Part shown: positions 1-10,008 of the stretch, in pieces | Numbering within the stretch: position 1 is the first letter of the stretch | Layout: each line of letters starts with the position of its first letter | IMG/VR virus record: IMGVR_UViG_3300021961_008712 | Span: 62,001-126,000 of that record | Length of the DNA stretch: 64,000 bases | Reading direction: 5' to 3' (one strand) | Source: a virus | Translations under genes and position numbers: made by a program | Notes under the pieces: model-generated | What the model saw: only the letters and a program-made list of their open reading frames with translations | What the model was told of the DNA's origin: nothing | Database searches by the model: none

Positions 1-278
1 ATGAAAAAAACCTCCCTGCATTATTTAAAAACTGGGATGTGATATACTCACCAGAAATGGTAGATATAGGATACCACAAAGTAGAAAGAGCTTCTGTATG
101 GGTCGGTATTAATTTACTCTCAGTAGATGAAAATACTGTTATAGTAGATAATAGACAAACAGAACTAATAAAGGTGTTAAAAAAATATAAAATAGAAGCA
201 TTAGATGCAAAAATAAGACACTCTAGAACATTAGGGGGTTCTTTTCACTGCGTTACTTGCGATACAATAAGAGAATGA
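1..278 (+). CDS. Amidinotransferase (glycine/inosamine-phosphate amidinotransferase family), C-terminal part
   Basis: The reading frame is open from the window edge, so the gene starts upstream and only about 91 C-terminal residues are visible. The visible end has the family's C-terminal signature: a GGSFHCVTCD segment corresponding to the GGGFHCWTCD region of human GATM, whose first Cys is the catalytic nucleophile. This family moves an amidino group from arginine to an amine; members act in creatine synthesis and on aminocyclitols (StrB1). The stop is one base before the next ATG. Being upstream of two sugar epimerases suggests that the acceptor could be an amino sugar, which is inference. 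The internal GTG at 39 is not needed as a start. Confidence 0.75.
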   Translation, partial: EKNLPALFKNWDVIYSPEMVDIGYHKVERASVWVGINLLSVDENTVIVDNRQTELIKVLKKYKIEALDAKIRHSRTLGGSFHCVTCDTIRE

Positions 279-279
279 T

Positions 280-1149
280 ATGAAGTTTGTTTTAATAGGA
301 GGAGCAGGTTATATTGGAAGCCAATTAACTGTTGCATTAGATACAAGAGGGCACGAAGTTACAGTTATAGATAATTTTACCTATAATCAGTCTCCTTTCA
401 TGCCACCAAAGGTAAAAGTAATAAACGATACAGTTGAGAATATAAGAACACATCAAGCAGATATTGCCTCTGCTGATTATGTATTCTTTATGGCATCACC
501 TAGGTTAAATGAAATTAATGATTTACCTCAACCTTTACCTTTTGTAGATGCTTTAAACGATACAGTAGATTGCTTAGGAGAAAAAACAGAATTAATATTC
601 TTTAGTAGCTGTTCTGTGTACGGATACAATGCACAGATAGTTGATGAGACATCTCCTACTAAAATTACCTCTCTATATTCCAAACTGAAAGTTGACTCAG
701 AAAACAATTTAATATATAAAGGAGATAATAGACTTAAAATAATTAGACTATCTACTCTGTACGGACTTTCTAGTGTTTCTAGAAATGACCTACTCATTAA
801 TAACTTTATCAGAGATATAACATTTAGTAAATTTTTAGAAGTATACGATCCATTAGCTTGGAGACCTAATATATTTTTAGAGGACTTAATAAATATTTTA
901 ATAGATCTGTCGGAACATAAACGATTTAGGCCTATATTGAATATTGGCTTTAATGAGTTAAATACTACTAAGCAAGATTTAATACTAACATTAGTCTCTA
1001 AAAATAAATTTGATTTTAGTGTAAAATATTACGCCCCACAAGATAGTAGAAGCTATAAAGTTAAATTTGATTTATTAAAAACTCTATTAACTTTTAGTAC
1101 ATATACCTCTTATGAAGATGGTATAAATAAAATACGTGAACAATTATGA
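280..1149 (+). CDS. NAD(P)-dependent sugar epimerase/dehydratase (extended SDR)
   Basis: 289 residues. The N-terminus has a Rossmann dinucleotide site (GGAGYIG, residues 7-13) followed by an acidic residue at the end of beta 2. The catalytic Ser lies in SSCSVYG (about residue 109) and the YxxxK pair in YSKLK (about residue 132). This is the layout of extended short-chain dehydrogenases that epimerise or dehydrate nucleotide sugars. It overlaps the next gene by four bases (ATGA), so the two are probably translated together. Substrate is unknown. It is shorter and more diverged than the second epimerase and may do a different step. Confidence 0.8.
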   Translation: MKFVLIGGAGYIGSQLTVALDTRGHEVTVIDNFTYNQSPFMPPKVKVINDTVENIRTHQADIASADYVFFMASPRLNEINDLPQPLPFVDALNDTVDCLGEKTELIFFSSCSVYGYNAQIVDETSPTKITSLYSKLKVDSENNLIYKGDNRLKIIRLSTLYGLSSVSRNDLLINNFIRDITFSKFLEVYDPLAWRPNIFLEDLINILIDLSEHKRFRPILNIGFNELNTTKQDLILTLVSKNKFDFSVKYYAPQDSRSYKVKFDLLKTLLTFSTYTSYEDGINKIREQL

Positions 1150-2162
1150 AAGGAACAGTTTTAATAACAGGGGTAGCAGGACTTCTAGGAAGTAGATTAG
1201 CTGACCACCTAATAGAAAAATACCCAGACCTTAAAGTCGTAGGTATTGATAATCTATCAGGTGGTTTTATGGAGAATGTAAACAGTAAAGTAAACTTTCA
1301 TAATATAGATTTAGCGGAAGATAATATTAACGGTGTTTTCTCTTGGCATAAACCAGAATATGTTTTTCATTTTGCAGCATACGCAGCAGAAGGACTTTCT
1401 CCTTTTATTAGAACATACAATTACAAGAATAATACAATAGCTACTGCTAAAGTAATAAATGCATGTATTAGAACAGGAGTAAAACGTTTAGTATTTACTT
1501 CTTCTATGGCTGTTTATGGACACGGATGGGAAGGTAAAAGACCTTTTGAGGAAGGTGATATACCTAAACCTATTGATCCTTACGGTATTGCAAAATATGC
1601 TTGTGAAATGGATATACAAGTAGCAGGTGAACAGCACGGATTAGACTGGTGTATAATTAGACCTCATAACGTATATGGAGTTAAACAGAACATTTGGGAT
1701 AAATATAGAAATGTATTAGGTATATGGATGTACCAGTACTTAAATGACCAGCCAATGACGATTTTTGGTGATGGTCAACAAACTAGAGCATTTAGCTATA
1801 TTGACGATTGTTTAGAACCACTAGAAAGAGCTGCAATCAAACCAGAGGCGTCTAAACAGATTATCAATCTTGGAGGTACTAAATTTACTTCAATTAATGA
1901 AGCTAATGCTATTTTAAGAGATGTAATTAAAAACGGTACCGTAGAGTATAGAGAAGGTAGACATGAAGTTAAAGATGCATATCCTACATGGGCTAAGTCT
2001 CAAGAAATTTTAGGCTATGAACACAAGACAGACTTACATACAGGTCTTTATAAAATGTGGGATTGGGCACAAAAACAACCTAAAAGAAGTAGATTCTTTT
2101 GGAATGAATATGAATTAGATAAAGGAATATATAGCTTCTGGAAAAATGAACCTGGTATTTGA
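1146..2162 (+). CDS. UDP-glucose 4-epimerase-like NAD-dependent sugar epimerase
   Basis: 338 residues, normal length for GalE-like extended SDR enzymes. Glycine-rich GVAGLLG near residue 9, D at the end of beta 2 (GIDNLSGG), Ser in TSSMAVYG (about residue 119), YGIAK catalytic YxxxK (about residue 145), then RPHNVYG and a C-terminal substrate-binding section with FGDGQQTRAFSYIDD, all typical of nucleotide-sugar 4-epimerases. It follows another SDR gene with an ATGA overlap and overlaps the next gene by 17 bases. Likely makes a sugar nucleotide for the adjacent glycosyltransferase-like genes; the exact sugar cannot be read from sequence. Confidence 0.88.
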   Translation: MKGTVLITGVAGLLGSRLADHLIEKYPDLKVVGIDNLSGGFMENVNSKVNFHNIDLAEDNINGVFSWHKPEYVFHFAAYAAEGLSPFIRTYNYKNNTIATAKVINACIRTGVKRLVFTSSMAVYGHGWEGKRPFEEGDIPKPIDPYGIAKYACEMDIQVAGEQHGLDWCIIRPHNVYGVKQNIWDKYRNVLGIWMYQYLNDQPMTIFGDGQQTRAFSYIDDCLEPLERAAIKPEASKQIINLGGTKFTSINEANAILRDVIKNGTVEYREGRHEVKDAYPTWAKSQEILGYEHKTDLHTGLYKMWDWAQKQPKRSRFFWNEYELDKGIYSFWKNEPGI

Positions 2163-3468
2163 AGATTTAAAATTTCAACTAAACCTCTATAAGGAGGATG
2201 ATAAAATACTAAGCGGTGAAGACCGTGTATGTGTATCTCCATATGCTAATAGAGTAAATATAATGAGAGATAGACAGCATTCTCTCCATCAATTAGATAA
2301 TAAGCTAATATACGAAAATGACATATTTGAAGTTACTAAATACCACGCAGATGATATCCCAGATGGAATATCGTATATTATTCCGGTAGGCGTTCATGAA
2401 TCGCCCCAAAGCTGGGCAGGATATAAAAACGTGAGTTCTATATTCGACCTTATAAGTCCTCTATATTTAAAGCATTTAAGAGAAGGAAGAGCATATATTA
2501 TGTTTGATAGTTCCTTAGAAGGATATCATGATGATGCTTTTTTTGAATTTGCTCATTCTGAATGTAATAGACTTAAAATACCAATAAAGAATATAATTTG
2601 GGTATCTGGAAATTCTATCATAGAAGATAGAGCTTTTGAGTGGAGTAACATGACTGGCAAAGAATGCATTAGAGTTATAGGATATAGTCACTTTCAATAC
2701 GACATTACAGATAACATAGATTTCTTTAATGCAAAGAGACAGTACATACCTACTTGGCAAGACCAGTTTGACTATAAAACAAGAAATTACGAATTAATTA
2801 AAGATTATAATTTTCTAAACCGTAAACCTAGGTCACATAGAATTGCATTTTTCAATATGCTTTTTCACAACGGACACCTAAGTAACGGACTAGTAAGTAT
2901 GAATCCTTGGGAAGGAAATAAGGACTGCTATATAGACGGATGGTATGCTGATCCAATACAGCTTGAACATTCCCTAGAATATACTCCTTTGAGATGGAAC
3001 GGAGAAGATAATATTAGTAATGCTCAAGATAAAATTAATAGGTTAAACGAAACAGCAATGCTTAACTCCTGGTTCACAGTTGTTAGTGAAGCAAGATTTG
3101 ACGACTCAGAAGGGACTATATTTTTATCTGAAAAAACTTTTAAGCCTATAGCCTGTTGTCATCCTTTTGTTATATTAGGTAATAAAGGTAGCTTGAAGGA
3201 ATTGAGAAAATTAGGATTCTACACTTTTGATTTTCTTATTAATGAGACTTATGATGAATTAGATAATATCGAAAGACTAGAAGCAATAGAAAAAATAATC
3301 AATGACTTTAGACATATGGATAACCATTTAGAATGGTTCCAATGGATGAGACCTAGACTAGAATACAACAGACTGGTCTTAAAGTTTAACAGTACAATGA
3401 AACCACCCCCAGGTTTCCATATATTAAATGAATTATGTGGCACTATCATAGAGAAAAACTTAAGTTAA
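2146..3468 (+). CDS. Putative GT10-like glycosyltransferase, paralogue 1
   Basis: 440 residues. The C-terminal third carries the block shared by six genes in this window: an acidic E then SEKTFKP (about residues 327-333), HPFVILG, LRKLGFYTF and NETYDE. Family 10 (alpha-1,3-fucosyl) transferases have a similar pattern at the donor site: E-S, about ten residues, TEK, then aPVvxG. I therefore infer a GT-B type glycosyltransferase. The N-terminal half is unlike those of the paralogues, which suggests a distinct acceptor. Start ATG overlaps the epimerase end by 17 bases. The function is inferred from one motif block. Confidence 0.5.
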   Translation: MNLVFEDLKFQLNLYKEDDKILSGEDRVCVSPYANRVNIMRDRQHSLHQLDNKLIYENDIFEVTKYHADDIPDGISYIIPVGVHESPQSWAGYKNVSSIFDLISPLYLKHLREGRAYIMFDSSLEGYHDDAFFEFAHSECNRLKIPIKNIIWVSGNSIIEDRAFEWSNMTGKECIRVIGYSHFQYDITDNIDFFNAKRQYIPTWQDQFDYKTRNYELIKDYNFLNRKPRSHRIAFFNMLFHNGHLSNGLVSMNPWEGNKDCYIDGWYADPIQLEHSLEYTPLRWNGEDNISNAQDKINRLNETAMLNSWFTVVSEARFDDSEGTIFLSEKTFKPIACCHPFVILGNKGSLKELRKLGFYTFDFLINETYDELDNIERLEAIEKIINDFRHMDNHLEWFQWMRPRLEYNRLVLKFNSTMKPPPGFHILNELCGTIIEKNLS

Positions 3469-4376
3469 CTAAAAATTCCAAAGCCCTAATAGTGTTAGGA
3501 GATTCTTTTGTCGAAGGACAAGGAGCGTTGACTGACTATGTATGGGAAAAATACGGCTGGTCTGAAGAAAACTTTAACCGTATAGGATGTGTCAAAGATG
3601 GGACTTGGAATCCTGAGCATGAGTATATTAGAACTGAAGAAATGAATAATGCATTTCCAAGTGTTATATGTCGGAATTATCTGAAAGATTGGACACCGGT
3701 AAATTTAGGATTTAGGGGTAATGGAAACCGAGCTGGAGTAAAAGCACTAACCACATGCTACCCAGATCTCAATTTACATCTTCCTAAAGAAAAAATTGTA
3801 ATATTTCTTGTAGGTCAGTTATGTAGGTTTGATTTTGTTGCTAAAGATTATGATTCACATTCTATGTGGCATACTATTTGGCCTCATGCTGATCCCGTTA
3901 CTGATAATATTGGAATAAAACATTTGTGGAATGGTTACGCTACTGAAATACATAACGATTTAACAGAAATGTTAGAACTTATATTTTTAGTAAAGGAATT
4001 ACAAATGTGGTGTGCATTACATAATGCTAAGTTAGTATTAATTAATTCTTTTGAATACAATTTTGATAAAACTCATTTTCTAAAAGTAGCACAGAGCCAT
4101 AACTACCCTAAGTACGTAAAACTATTAGTTGATGAATTTCCTTGGGACCTAGTAATGAAACATCCTAACGGAAAACGAGCACTAATAGATGAATTATTAG
4201 ATGCAGAAGGAAGATTAGATCTAACTGATAGCCAGCATAAATTTTATTTTTGGGCTAAAGAATATAAAAAAGGTACCCCTAACGGATATTTTACACCATG
4301 TGCTCACCCAACTATTAAAGGGCATGAACTTTATGCAAAACTAATTTACCAACACTTAAAAGAAAACGTACTTTGA
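3435..4376 (+). CDS. SGNH/GDSL-family hydrolase
   Basis: 313 residues. GDSF with the nucleophile Ser near residue 23 opens the protein after a short beta strand (ALIVLGDSF), a GNGNR stretch gives block III, and HPTIKGHEL near residue 290 supplies the C-terminal catalytic His. This is the arrangement of SGNH hydrolases, which act as esterases or O-acyl transferases, often deacetylating glycans. No signal peptide is visible, so it probably works in the cytoplasm. It overlaps the preceding gene by 34 bases. One of five SGNH genes in the window, most of them next to sugar genes. Confidence 0.7.
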   Translation: MWHYHREKLKLTKNSKALIVLGDSFVEGQGALTDYVWEKYGWSEENFNRIGCVKDGTWNPEHEYIRTEEMNNAFPSVICRNYLKDWTPVNLGFRGNGNRAGVKALTTCYPDLNLHLPKEKIVIFLVGQLCRFDFVAKDYDSHSMWHTIWPHADPVTDNIGIKHLWNGYATEIHNDLTEMLELIFLVKELQMWCALHNAKLVLINSFEYNFDKTHFLKVAQSHNYPKYVKLLVDEFPWDLVMKHPNGKRALIDELLDAEGRLDLTDSQHKFYFWAKEYKKGTPNGYFTPCAHPTIKGHELYAKLIYQHLKENVL

Positions 4377-5749
4377 TGGAAACATACCTACCGGTCGGTA
4401 AAGATACATTTAAATGGGAAGACTTTAGACTTACTTTAAGTATGGAAGGGTATGATTCTATTTATGGGGGTCCAAGACCTAATGGAACTTCCCGTACTTG
4501 GTACTATAAAGAGACAGGTAAAATTCAACCTCCATACACATTAGGTAGATGGAACTTTTTTGATGAAGAAGGTAAGTGGTTTCAAAACGATATGCTTCGG
4601 TTACAGCATCAACCGCATGTTATAGATCAACACCACTGTCATTATAAATTTAAAGAAGAATTAAAGGAAGGAGAAGAACACCTTTACATTATTACTGTTT
4701 TTAACCCTCACTATTTTAACATAAATAGAGAACTAGGATTTTCAGTAATTGATGAAAGATACAAAAAAGATGTAATTGAAGGTCGATGTGCTATTGTTAT
4801 ATTCTACCCCTGGGAAGGTTATTCCGGGATGGAAGGTAACAACGACTTTTTAATTGTTGAGGAATGGAGAAAAAAAGCTAAATTCCCTGAAGGATCTGTT
4901 CATTTTTTTACAGGTAATTTAACTGCAAAATATCATCCACATACTAAAGAGAGTGGAACAGTGTTTCATACTTTAAGTACTTTTGATAATTGGAACAGTG
5001 ATACAGCAGATTACCCTTTAATTGGGTTTGAACCAGAAGAGAATAAATACCTTTTTCTTTCCTATAATAGAAACCCACGTCAACCTAGAGTATACTTAGG
5101 GGCAAAATTACACGAAGAAGGTTTATTAGATAAAGGCAAAGTAAGTCTCGGAAAACCAGAGTGGTTAGATTCTAATGTAGGCAATACAATGAGACATGAT
5201 GGTATTCGAGATAAAGACTGGATTTGGCTATCTAAAAATCTTCCTATTGAATTAGGAAAAAATTTACATTTTAACTTAGCTTGTAACGTAACCCATGAAG
5301 ACTATATTAAAACGTTTTGTTCAATAGTAACAGAAACATTAGTCGAACCAGGAACTATTTTTATCTCAGAAAAAACTTGGAAGTGTTTTCAAGTTGGGCA
5401 TCCTTTCTTTTTAGTAGGTAATAGATTTACACTAAACCACCTTAGGAATGAAGGATATCAAACTTTTGGTGAATGGTTTGACGAATCATATGATAATATA
5501 GACGACTATAGATTACGAATTAATTCTATTATAAGTGAGATTAGGAGGTTAGAAAAGTACTCTATTGAAGATTTGAAAACTATTAGGAGTGAAATGAAAG
5601 ACATTTTAGAGTTTAACAAAAAACTACACTATAGACAGTTAGTAGATAAATGGGGCTTCCACCAGTCTAATAAGCCGGTATGGGTACTAAAAGAATTAGA
5701 TAAGATCTATCAAAAACTCGTTAATAGAAACAAAATTGTGTTACTATAA
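4376..5749 (+). CDS. Putative GT10-like glycosyltransferase, paralogue 2
   Basis: 457 residues from ATG 4376, which overlaps the preceding TGA; a TTG one codon earlier is less likely. Shares with the next gene an N-terminal GPRPNGTSRTW segment (GTNRPNGTSRTW there) and a central FLSYNR, so these two are close paralogues. The C-terminal family block is VTET...ISEKTWK (about residue 331), HPFFLVG, LRNEGYQTF and FDESYDN. Resembles the GT10 donor site. Probably cytoplasmic, with no membrane segment. Confidence 0.5.
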   Translation: METYLPVGKDTFKWEDFRLTLSMEGYDSIYGGPRPNGTSRTWYYKETGKIQPPYTLGRWNFFDEEGKWFQNDMLRLQHQPHVIDQHHCHYKFKEELKEGEEHLYIITVFNPHYFNINRELGFSVIDERYKKDVIEGRCAIVIFYPWEGYSGMEGNNDFLIVEEWRKKAKFPEGSVHFFTGNLTAKYHPHTKESGTVFHTLSTFDNWNSDTADYPLIGFEPEENKYLFLSYNRNPRQPRVYLGAKLHEEGLLDKGKVSLGKPEWLDSNVGNTMRHDGIRDKDWIWLSKNLPIELGKNLHFNLACNVTHEDYIKTFCSIVTETLVEPGTIFISEKTWKCFQVGHPFFLVGNRFTLNHLRNEGYQTFGEWFDESYDNIDDYRLRINSIISEIRRLEKYSIEDLKTIRSEMKDILEFNKKLHYRQLVDKWGFHQSNKPVWVLKELDKIYQKLVNRNKIVLL

Positions 5750-7044
5750 TGAAAAAGCAAAAAATACTTCTTAGTGTAGAACCATGGGATAGTATATTAG
5801 GAACTAATAGACCTAATGGTACATCTAGAACATGGAATTATCAAGAGACAGGTACTCCATCTATACTGTATACAATTACTGAGGACTTACTTAATAGCTC
5901 TCCTGATGAAATCTTTCATAATACCACCCTTTTTATGTCCTCAGATGATTTTCATAAAGTAGAAATACATGAAATTGAAAATCAGAAACACCTATATGTT
6001 ATTCGAGTACTTAATCACCAATTTTTTAAACTAAACCTTAATACTGGATTCAGTGTAATATCTCCCAAAGTACTAGTAGACGTAAAAGAAGGAAAAGCAA
6101 GAATAATAATAGAAATGACATCAGAAGGTTTATACTTTTCTCATGCGGGTACTGAATTTTCTGTTATTGAGAGATGGAGAGTTAAAGAAGGATTACCTCC
6201 TCATAGCGTAACTATACTTTCCGGAAATTTGCTTTGTCAAAAAATTGTACAGGAAGCAGATTTAAAATTGAATGCATATCCTATATCTTCTTTTGAAGGG
6301 TTTTTCCCATTGTCTGAAGAAGATAAAGATCCTAATAAAATAGTTGACTATATTCCTTGTAATGATGCAAATATTTTCTTATCTTATAATAGAGCACAAC
6401 GATTACATAGAGCTTATTTAGTAGCTAAATTAAATGAAAATAATTTACTAAATAGAGGATTAATAAGCTATCAGATATCCGAGGCAGATTTTAGTAGATT
6501 AACACCAAATCTATACGATAGAGAAAAATGGAGAAAATTAAAATTATTAGGACCTAAATTTATAGATTCTGATCAACTAGAAAATCTGGCACAAAATACA
6601 AACATATCTCACTACGAAAAAACATTCTTAAGCATAATTACAGAAACAACTATTAACCCAGGATGCATCTTTTTTTCGGAAAAAATATTTAAGCCAATGG
6701 CGTTTGGACATCCTTTTTTACTTTTAGGAAACCCCCACTCTTTGAGTAAGTTAAAAGAAATGGGGTATAAAACGTTTGATACATGGTTCGATGAATCTTA
6801 TGATAATGAAGTAGATGAATTTAAACGTACAGAATTGATTGTAAAAGAAATAATAAAGTTAAAAAATCTTACCCAAGAAAAATTAAGCTCCATTAGGGAG
6901 GAGATGAAAGATGTTTTACTTCATAATAAAAGACACTATCTAGAACAAGCAGCTCTAAAGTTTAAGCATAGATACTACCTTCCTATAGAAGGAGAAATCA
7001 AAAACGAATGGAAAACTCTCTGCGAGGACTCTAAACTAATATGA
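5749..7044 (+). CDS. Putative GT10-like glycosyltransferase, paralogue 3
   Basis: 431 residues. The ATG shares its A with the stop codon of the previous gene, an overlap typical of translational coupling. It has the same N-terminal RPNGTSRTW segment as the upstream paralogue, an FLSYNRAQRLHRAYL stretch in the middle and the C-terminal block ITET...FSEKIFKP (about residue 310), HPFLLLG, LKEMGYKTF, FDESYDN. Adjacent tandem copies point to local duplication. Activity as a sugar transferase is inferred only from motif similarity to family GT10. Confidence 0.5.
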   Translation: MKKQKILLSVEPWDSILGTNRPNGTSRTWNYQETGTPSILYTITEDLLNSSPDEIFHNTTLFMSSDDFHKVEIHEIENQKHLYVIRVLNHQFFKLNLNTGFSVISPKVLVDVKEGKARIIIEMTSEGLYFSHAGTEFSVIERWRVKEGLPPHSVTILSGNLLCQKIVQEADLKLNAYPISSFEGFFPLSEEDKDPNKIVDYIPCNDANIFLSYNRAQRLHRAYLVAKLNENNLLNRGLISYQISEADFSRLTPNLYDREKWRKLKLLGPKFIDSDQLENLAQNTNISHYEKTFLSIITETTINPGCIFFSEKIFKPMAFGHPFLLLGNPHSLSKLKEMGYKTFDTWFDESYDNEVDEFKRTELIVKEIIKLKNLTQEKLSSIREEMKDVLLHNKRHYLEQAALKFKHRYYLPIEGEIKNEWKTLCEDSKLI

Positions 7045-8933
7045 AAAACTTATACCTTGTACAAGTAGCCGACAAATATGGTCCAAATAGCTTTCTGCCT
7101 GTAGCGATTAGCTATCAGTGGATGTTTGCTAGTACAAGTAAGTTAGTAAAAGAAAACTTTAGAGTAGCTGATGTACTTATTGAAAAAAAGAATCCACATA
7201 AATATGTTGACTCTATAGTAGACGAACCTCACGTTATAATGCTCAGTTCTTACGTATGGAATTGGGAATATAATAAAGTCTTAGCTAGACTAATTAAAGC
7301 TAAATTCCCAAACTGTCTTGTAGTTACAGGTGGACCTAATGTAGATAAAAGAGATAAAGACTTTTTTACTAACTATCCTATGTTTGATATAGCAGTCATG
7401 GGCGAAGGAGAACAAGCATCAAAAGAGATCTTAAAAAGATATCTCAAAAAAGAATCTTATAAAGGTATTCCTCATGTATTTCCAAAAGGAGGTGAGCTAT
7501 GCCCATTACCTCAAAGAGCTGAAGACTTAAACATAATACCCTCACCTATACTTACAGGCTTTTATGACTGGATAATAGAAAGAGTTGAAGCAGAGCACGG
7601 ACCTCAAATGTGGCAGGTAACTTATGAAACACTAAGAGGTTGTCCCTATAGGTGTTCTTTTTGCGATATCGGAGACTTATACTGGCAAAAGCTAAAACTT
7701 TTTGACCTACCTAGAGTAGAAAAAGAAATAGATTGGATGTCAGATAGAAAAATAGAATATGTAGCAGTTTGCGACTCCAATTGGGGATTAATGCCTAGAG
7801 ATGTTGATATAACAAAGTATGTAATTAAAAAGAAATTAGAAACTGGATTTCCTAAATTCTGGGATGTAACCTGGGCAAAAGCTAACTCAGACAGAATCTA
7901 TGAAATTGCAATGCTTGATAAAAAAGCCGGTACTCGTTTGTTTAAAGGAGTTACTTTTGCTATGCAATCCCTTCATCAAGAGACCTTAGATGCCTCTAGA
8001 AGGTTAAATTTAAAGTATGAGGATGCTTTTGAATACTTAATTAAGTACCGTGAAGCAGATATACCTACTTACTCAGAGTTAATCTGGCCTATGCCTGAAG
8101 AAACTTATGACTCTCTTAAAAGCGGGATACAGAAACTTATTGATATTGGTCAAAAAGATTTCTTAATGGTACACCCACTTGTTTTAACTTTTAATGCTGA
8201 AATGGGACAACCTGCATATAGAGAAAAATACGGGTTATTATTTAAAGAAGTTCCTTTAGATACTTTTTACCTTAGTGTAGAAGATTTAGAAGACTATATC
8301 GTTGAAAAGACATGGGGTGTAATTGGAACTAACACAGCATCCCCACAAGAGGTATATAGAGGTCATTTATTATCCCATCTATTAATAGTTATGTACTATT
8401 ACGGCTGGGGTCATTATCTTCTTGAATATCTTAAATCTAAATATAACATTGATCATGTAGATGTTATAGAAAAAATGTTAGAATACTTTATGGAAACTCC
8501 TAGTTTAATTGGATCTGAATTACAAGAGACTATTAATGGACTAACAGGAGTATTTAATGAACAAAAATTTTGGGGTAGACAGGTTTTAGGCGACGATGAT
8601 GTATTTTGGGAGTACAAAGGAGCGACTAGTATAGTATTTTTTCAAAACAGAGATAAACTAAGTTTAGAACTAAACAATTTCTGTAAAGAAGCCCTTAATA
8701 TAGATGCATCAGACGCTATTAGGCTCAACTTAGATATGTGTCACGATCCTAATCGTAATTATCCTCTTACTAACACATACGAGGAAGATACGGTACTTAA
8801 CTGTTTAAATAGTTATGATAAGACTATAACGATAGACCACTACGACAAAACAGAAATGACAGAAAAAGAGTTTTTTCATACGGCCTATCACTATCAACGT
8901 AAAAATAGATATTGGAGATGTCAAATTTTATAG
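7041..8933 (+). CDS. B12-binding-type radical SAM protein
   Basis: 630 residues. The N-terminal 140 residues look like the Rossmann-type B12-binding domain of this family (VVTGGPNVD, then VMGEGEQ), although a DxHxxG cobalamin-ligand motif is not evident. The radical SAM core follows: RGCPYRCSFCD gives the CxxxCxxC cluster ligands at about residues 201, 205 and 208, and a GGE-like and C-terminal barrel section follows. Such proteins methylate or rearrange unactivated carbons using S-adenosylmethionine. It sits between GT-like genes with an ATGA overlap on its 5' side, so a sugar or glycolipid-like substrate is plausible but unproven. Confidence 0.82.
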   Translation: MKNLYLVQVADKYGPNSFLPVAISYQWMFASTSKLVKENFRVADVLIEKKNPHKYVDSIVDEPHVIMLSSYVWNWEYNKVLARLIKAKFPNCLVVTGGPNVDKRDKDFFTNYPMFDIAVMGEGEQASKEILKRYLKKESYKGIPHVFPKGGELCPLPQRAEDLNIIPSPILTGFYDWIIERVEAEHGPQMWQVTYETLRGCPYRCSFCDIGDLYWQKLKLFDLPRVEKEIDWMSDRKIEYVAVCDSNWGLMPRDVDITKYVIKKKLETGFPKFWDVTWAKANSDRIYEIAMLDKKAGTRLFKGVTFAMQSLHQETLDASRRLNLKYEDAFEYLIKYREADIPTYSELIWPMPEETYDSLKSGIQKLIDIGQKDFLMVHPLVLTFNAEMGQPAYREKYGLLFKEVPLDTFYLSVEDLEDYIVEKTWGVIGTNTASPQEVYRGHLLSHLLIVMYYYGWGHYLLEYLKSKYNIDHVDVIEKMLEYFMETPSLIGSELQETINGLTGVFNEQKFWGRQVLGDDDVFWEYKGATSIVFFQNRDKLSLELNNFCKEALNIDASDAIRLNLDMCHDPNRNYPLTNTYEEDTVLNCLNSYDKTITIDHYDKTEMTEKEFFHTAYHYQRKNRYWRCQIL

Positions 8934-8942
8934 ATAAACAAA

Positions 8943-10007
8943 ATGATATACGACTCTAAAGATAGCTTTCTCTATGTAAACGTATGGGAATGGTTAACCC
9001 CAGACGATGTACTAAATTTTATTAATTTACATAAAGTAGATAACCTAGTTTTTGATTCTACTTCTGAACCGTTTTTATTTGACCCCAACAATCGCTTGGA
9101 TGAACTTTTTTTTGATGGATTAAATAATCTCAATTTAAGAAAGTGTAATATATTTACAGGTCATTTTATAGATAATGAAACTATAAACAAATTCCCTAAT
9201 TTAAAATTCAGTACTTTTCCATTCATTTTTCTAAGTAAAACAGCAGCATGCTCACATACTGGTTTTAATTTTCCTCTTTTAACTTTTGATAAAGAGAACA
9301 TAAAAACTTTATTTCATTCCCATATAGGTAGACCTAGAGAGCATAGATGTATGCTTATAGACTACTTAAGTAAGGAAGGTTTATTTGATTACTCTACTAT
9401 GAGCTATGTAATTAATATAAGTGAATATATTGGTTCAAATAACAAGGAACATATAGACGGTTATTTTAAATACAAATATTGGACAGAAACTAAACTTATT
9501 GATAGTAGTGATAAAGGAGTAGAGACTGCTTTTATTGACAATTATGCTAAACCTGGAGAACAGTACATTAATAGCTTATTTGATTTAGTTCAAGAAACCA
9601 GCCCTGATCATATATTCTGGACAGAAAAAACCTGGAAGCCTGTTTTATATGAAAAGCCTTTCATTATTTGGGGAGCACCAAAAATTAATAGTAGATTAAA
9701 AGAGTTTGGATTTAAATTATTTGATTCTGTAGTAGATTATAGTTTTGACGAAATAGAAGACACAGAGGAAAGAGCTAAAGCATTAGTTAGTGAGTTAAAA
9801 AGACTTTCATCCGGTAATTATCAACAAATGTACAGTGATATGAGAGATGTTTGTGAAACAAATAGAAAACAGGCTATAGAGATTATTTATAATGAAAAAT
9901 CTGAGAGACCTATTTTTTCTCAAATAAGCAAACTAACCTCCAGATTTAGTCAACTTATCTTTAATTTTGACGAATTAAATATATGTCAACACCAGATACA
10001 ATTATAA
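8943..10007 (+). CDS. Putative GT10-like glycosyltransferase, paralogue 4
   Basis: 354 residues, shorter than paralogues 1-3 because the N-terminal region is reduced. The conserved block reads VQETSPD, FWTEKTWKP (about residue 226), KPFIIWG, LKEFGFKLF, and SFDEIED, followed by a helical tail. The TEK triad and following PF..G match the pattern seen in GT10 donor sites. Nine bases separate it from the radical SAM gene and one base from the next paralogue. The function is inferred. Confidence 0.48.
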   Translation: MIYDSKDSFLYVNVWEWLTPDDVLNFINLHKVDNLVFDSTSEPFLFDPNNRLDELFFDGLNNLNLRKCNIFTGHFIDNETINKFPNLKFSTFPFIFLSKTAACSHTGFNFPLLTFDKENIKTLFHSHIGRPREHRCMLIDYLSKEGLFDYSTMSYVINISEYIGSNNKEHIDGYFKYKYWTETKLIDSSDKGVETAFIDNYAKPGEQYINSLFDLVQETSPDHIFWTEKTWKPVLYEKPFIIWGAPKINSRLKEFGFKLFDSVVDYSFDEIEDTEERAKALVSELKRLSSGNYQQMYSDMRDVCETNRKQAIEIIYNEKSERPIFSQISKLTSRFSQLIFNFDELNICQHQIQL

Positions 10008-10008
10008 G

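Noticed and set aside
4373-4375. TTG start one codon before ATG 4376
   Set aside because: ATG overlaps the upstream stop in the normal coupling pattern of this genome.
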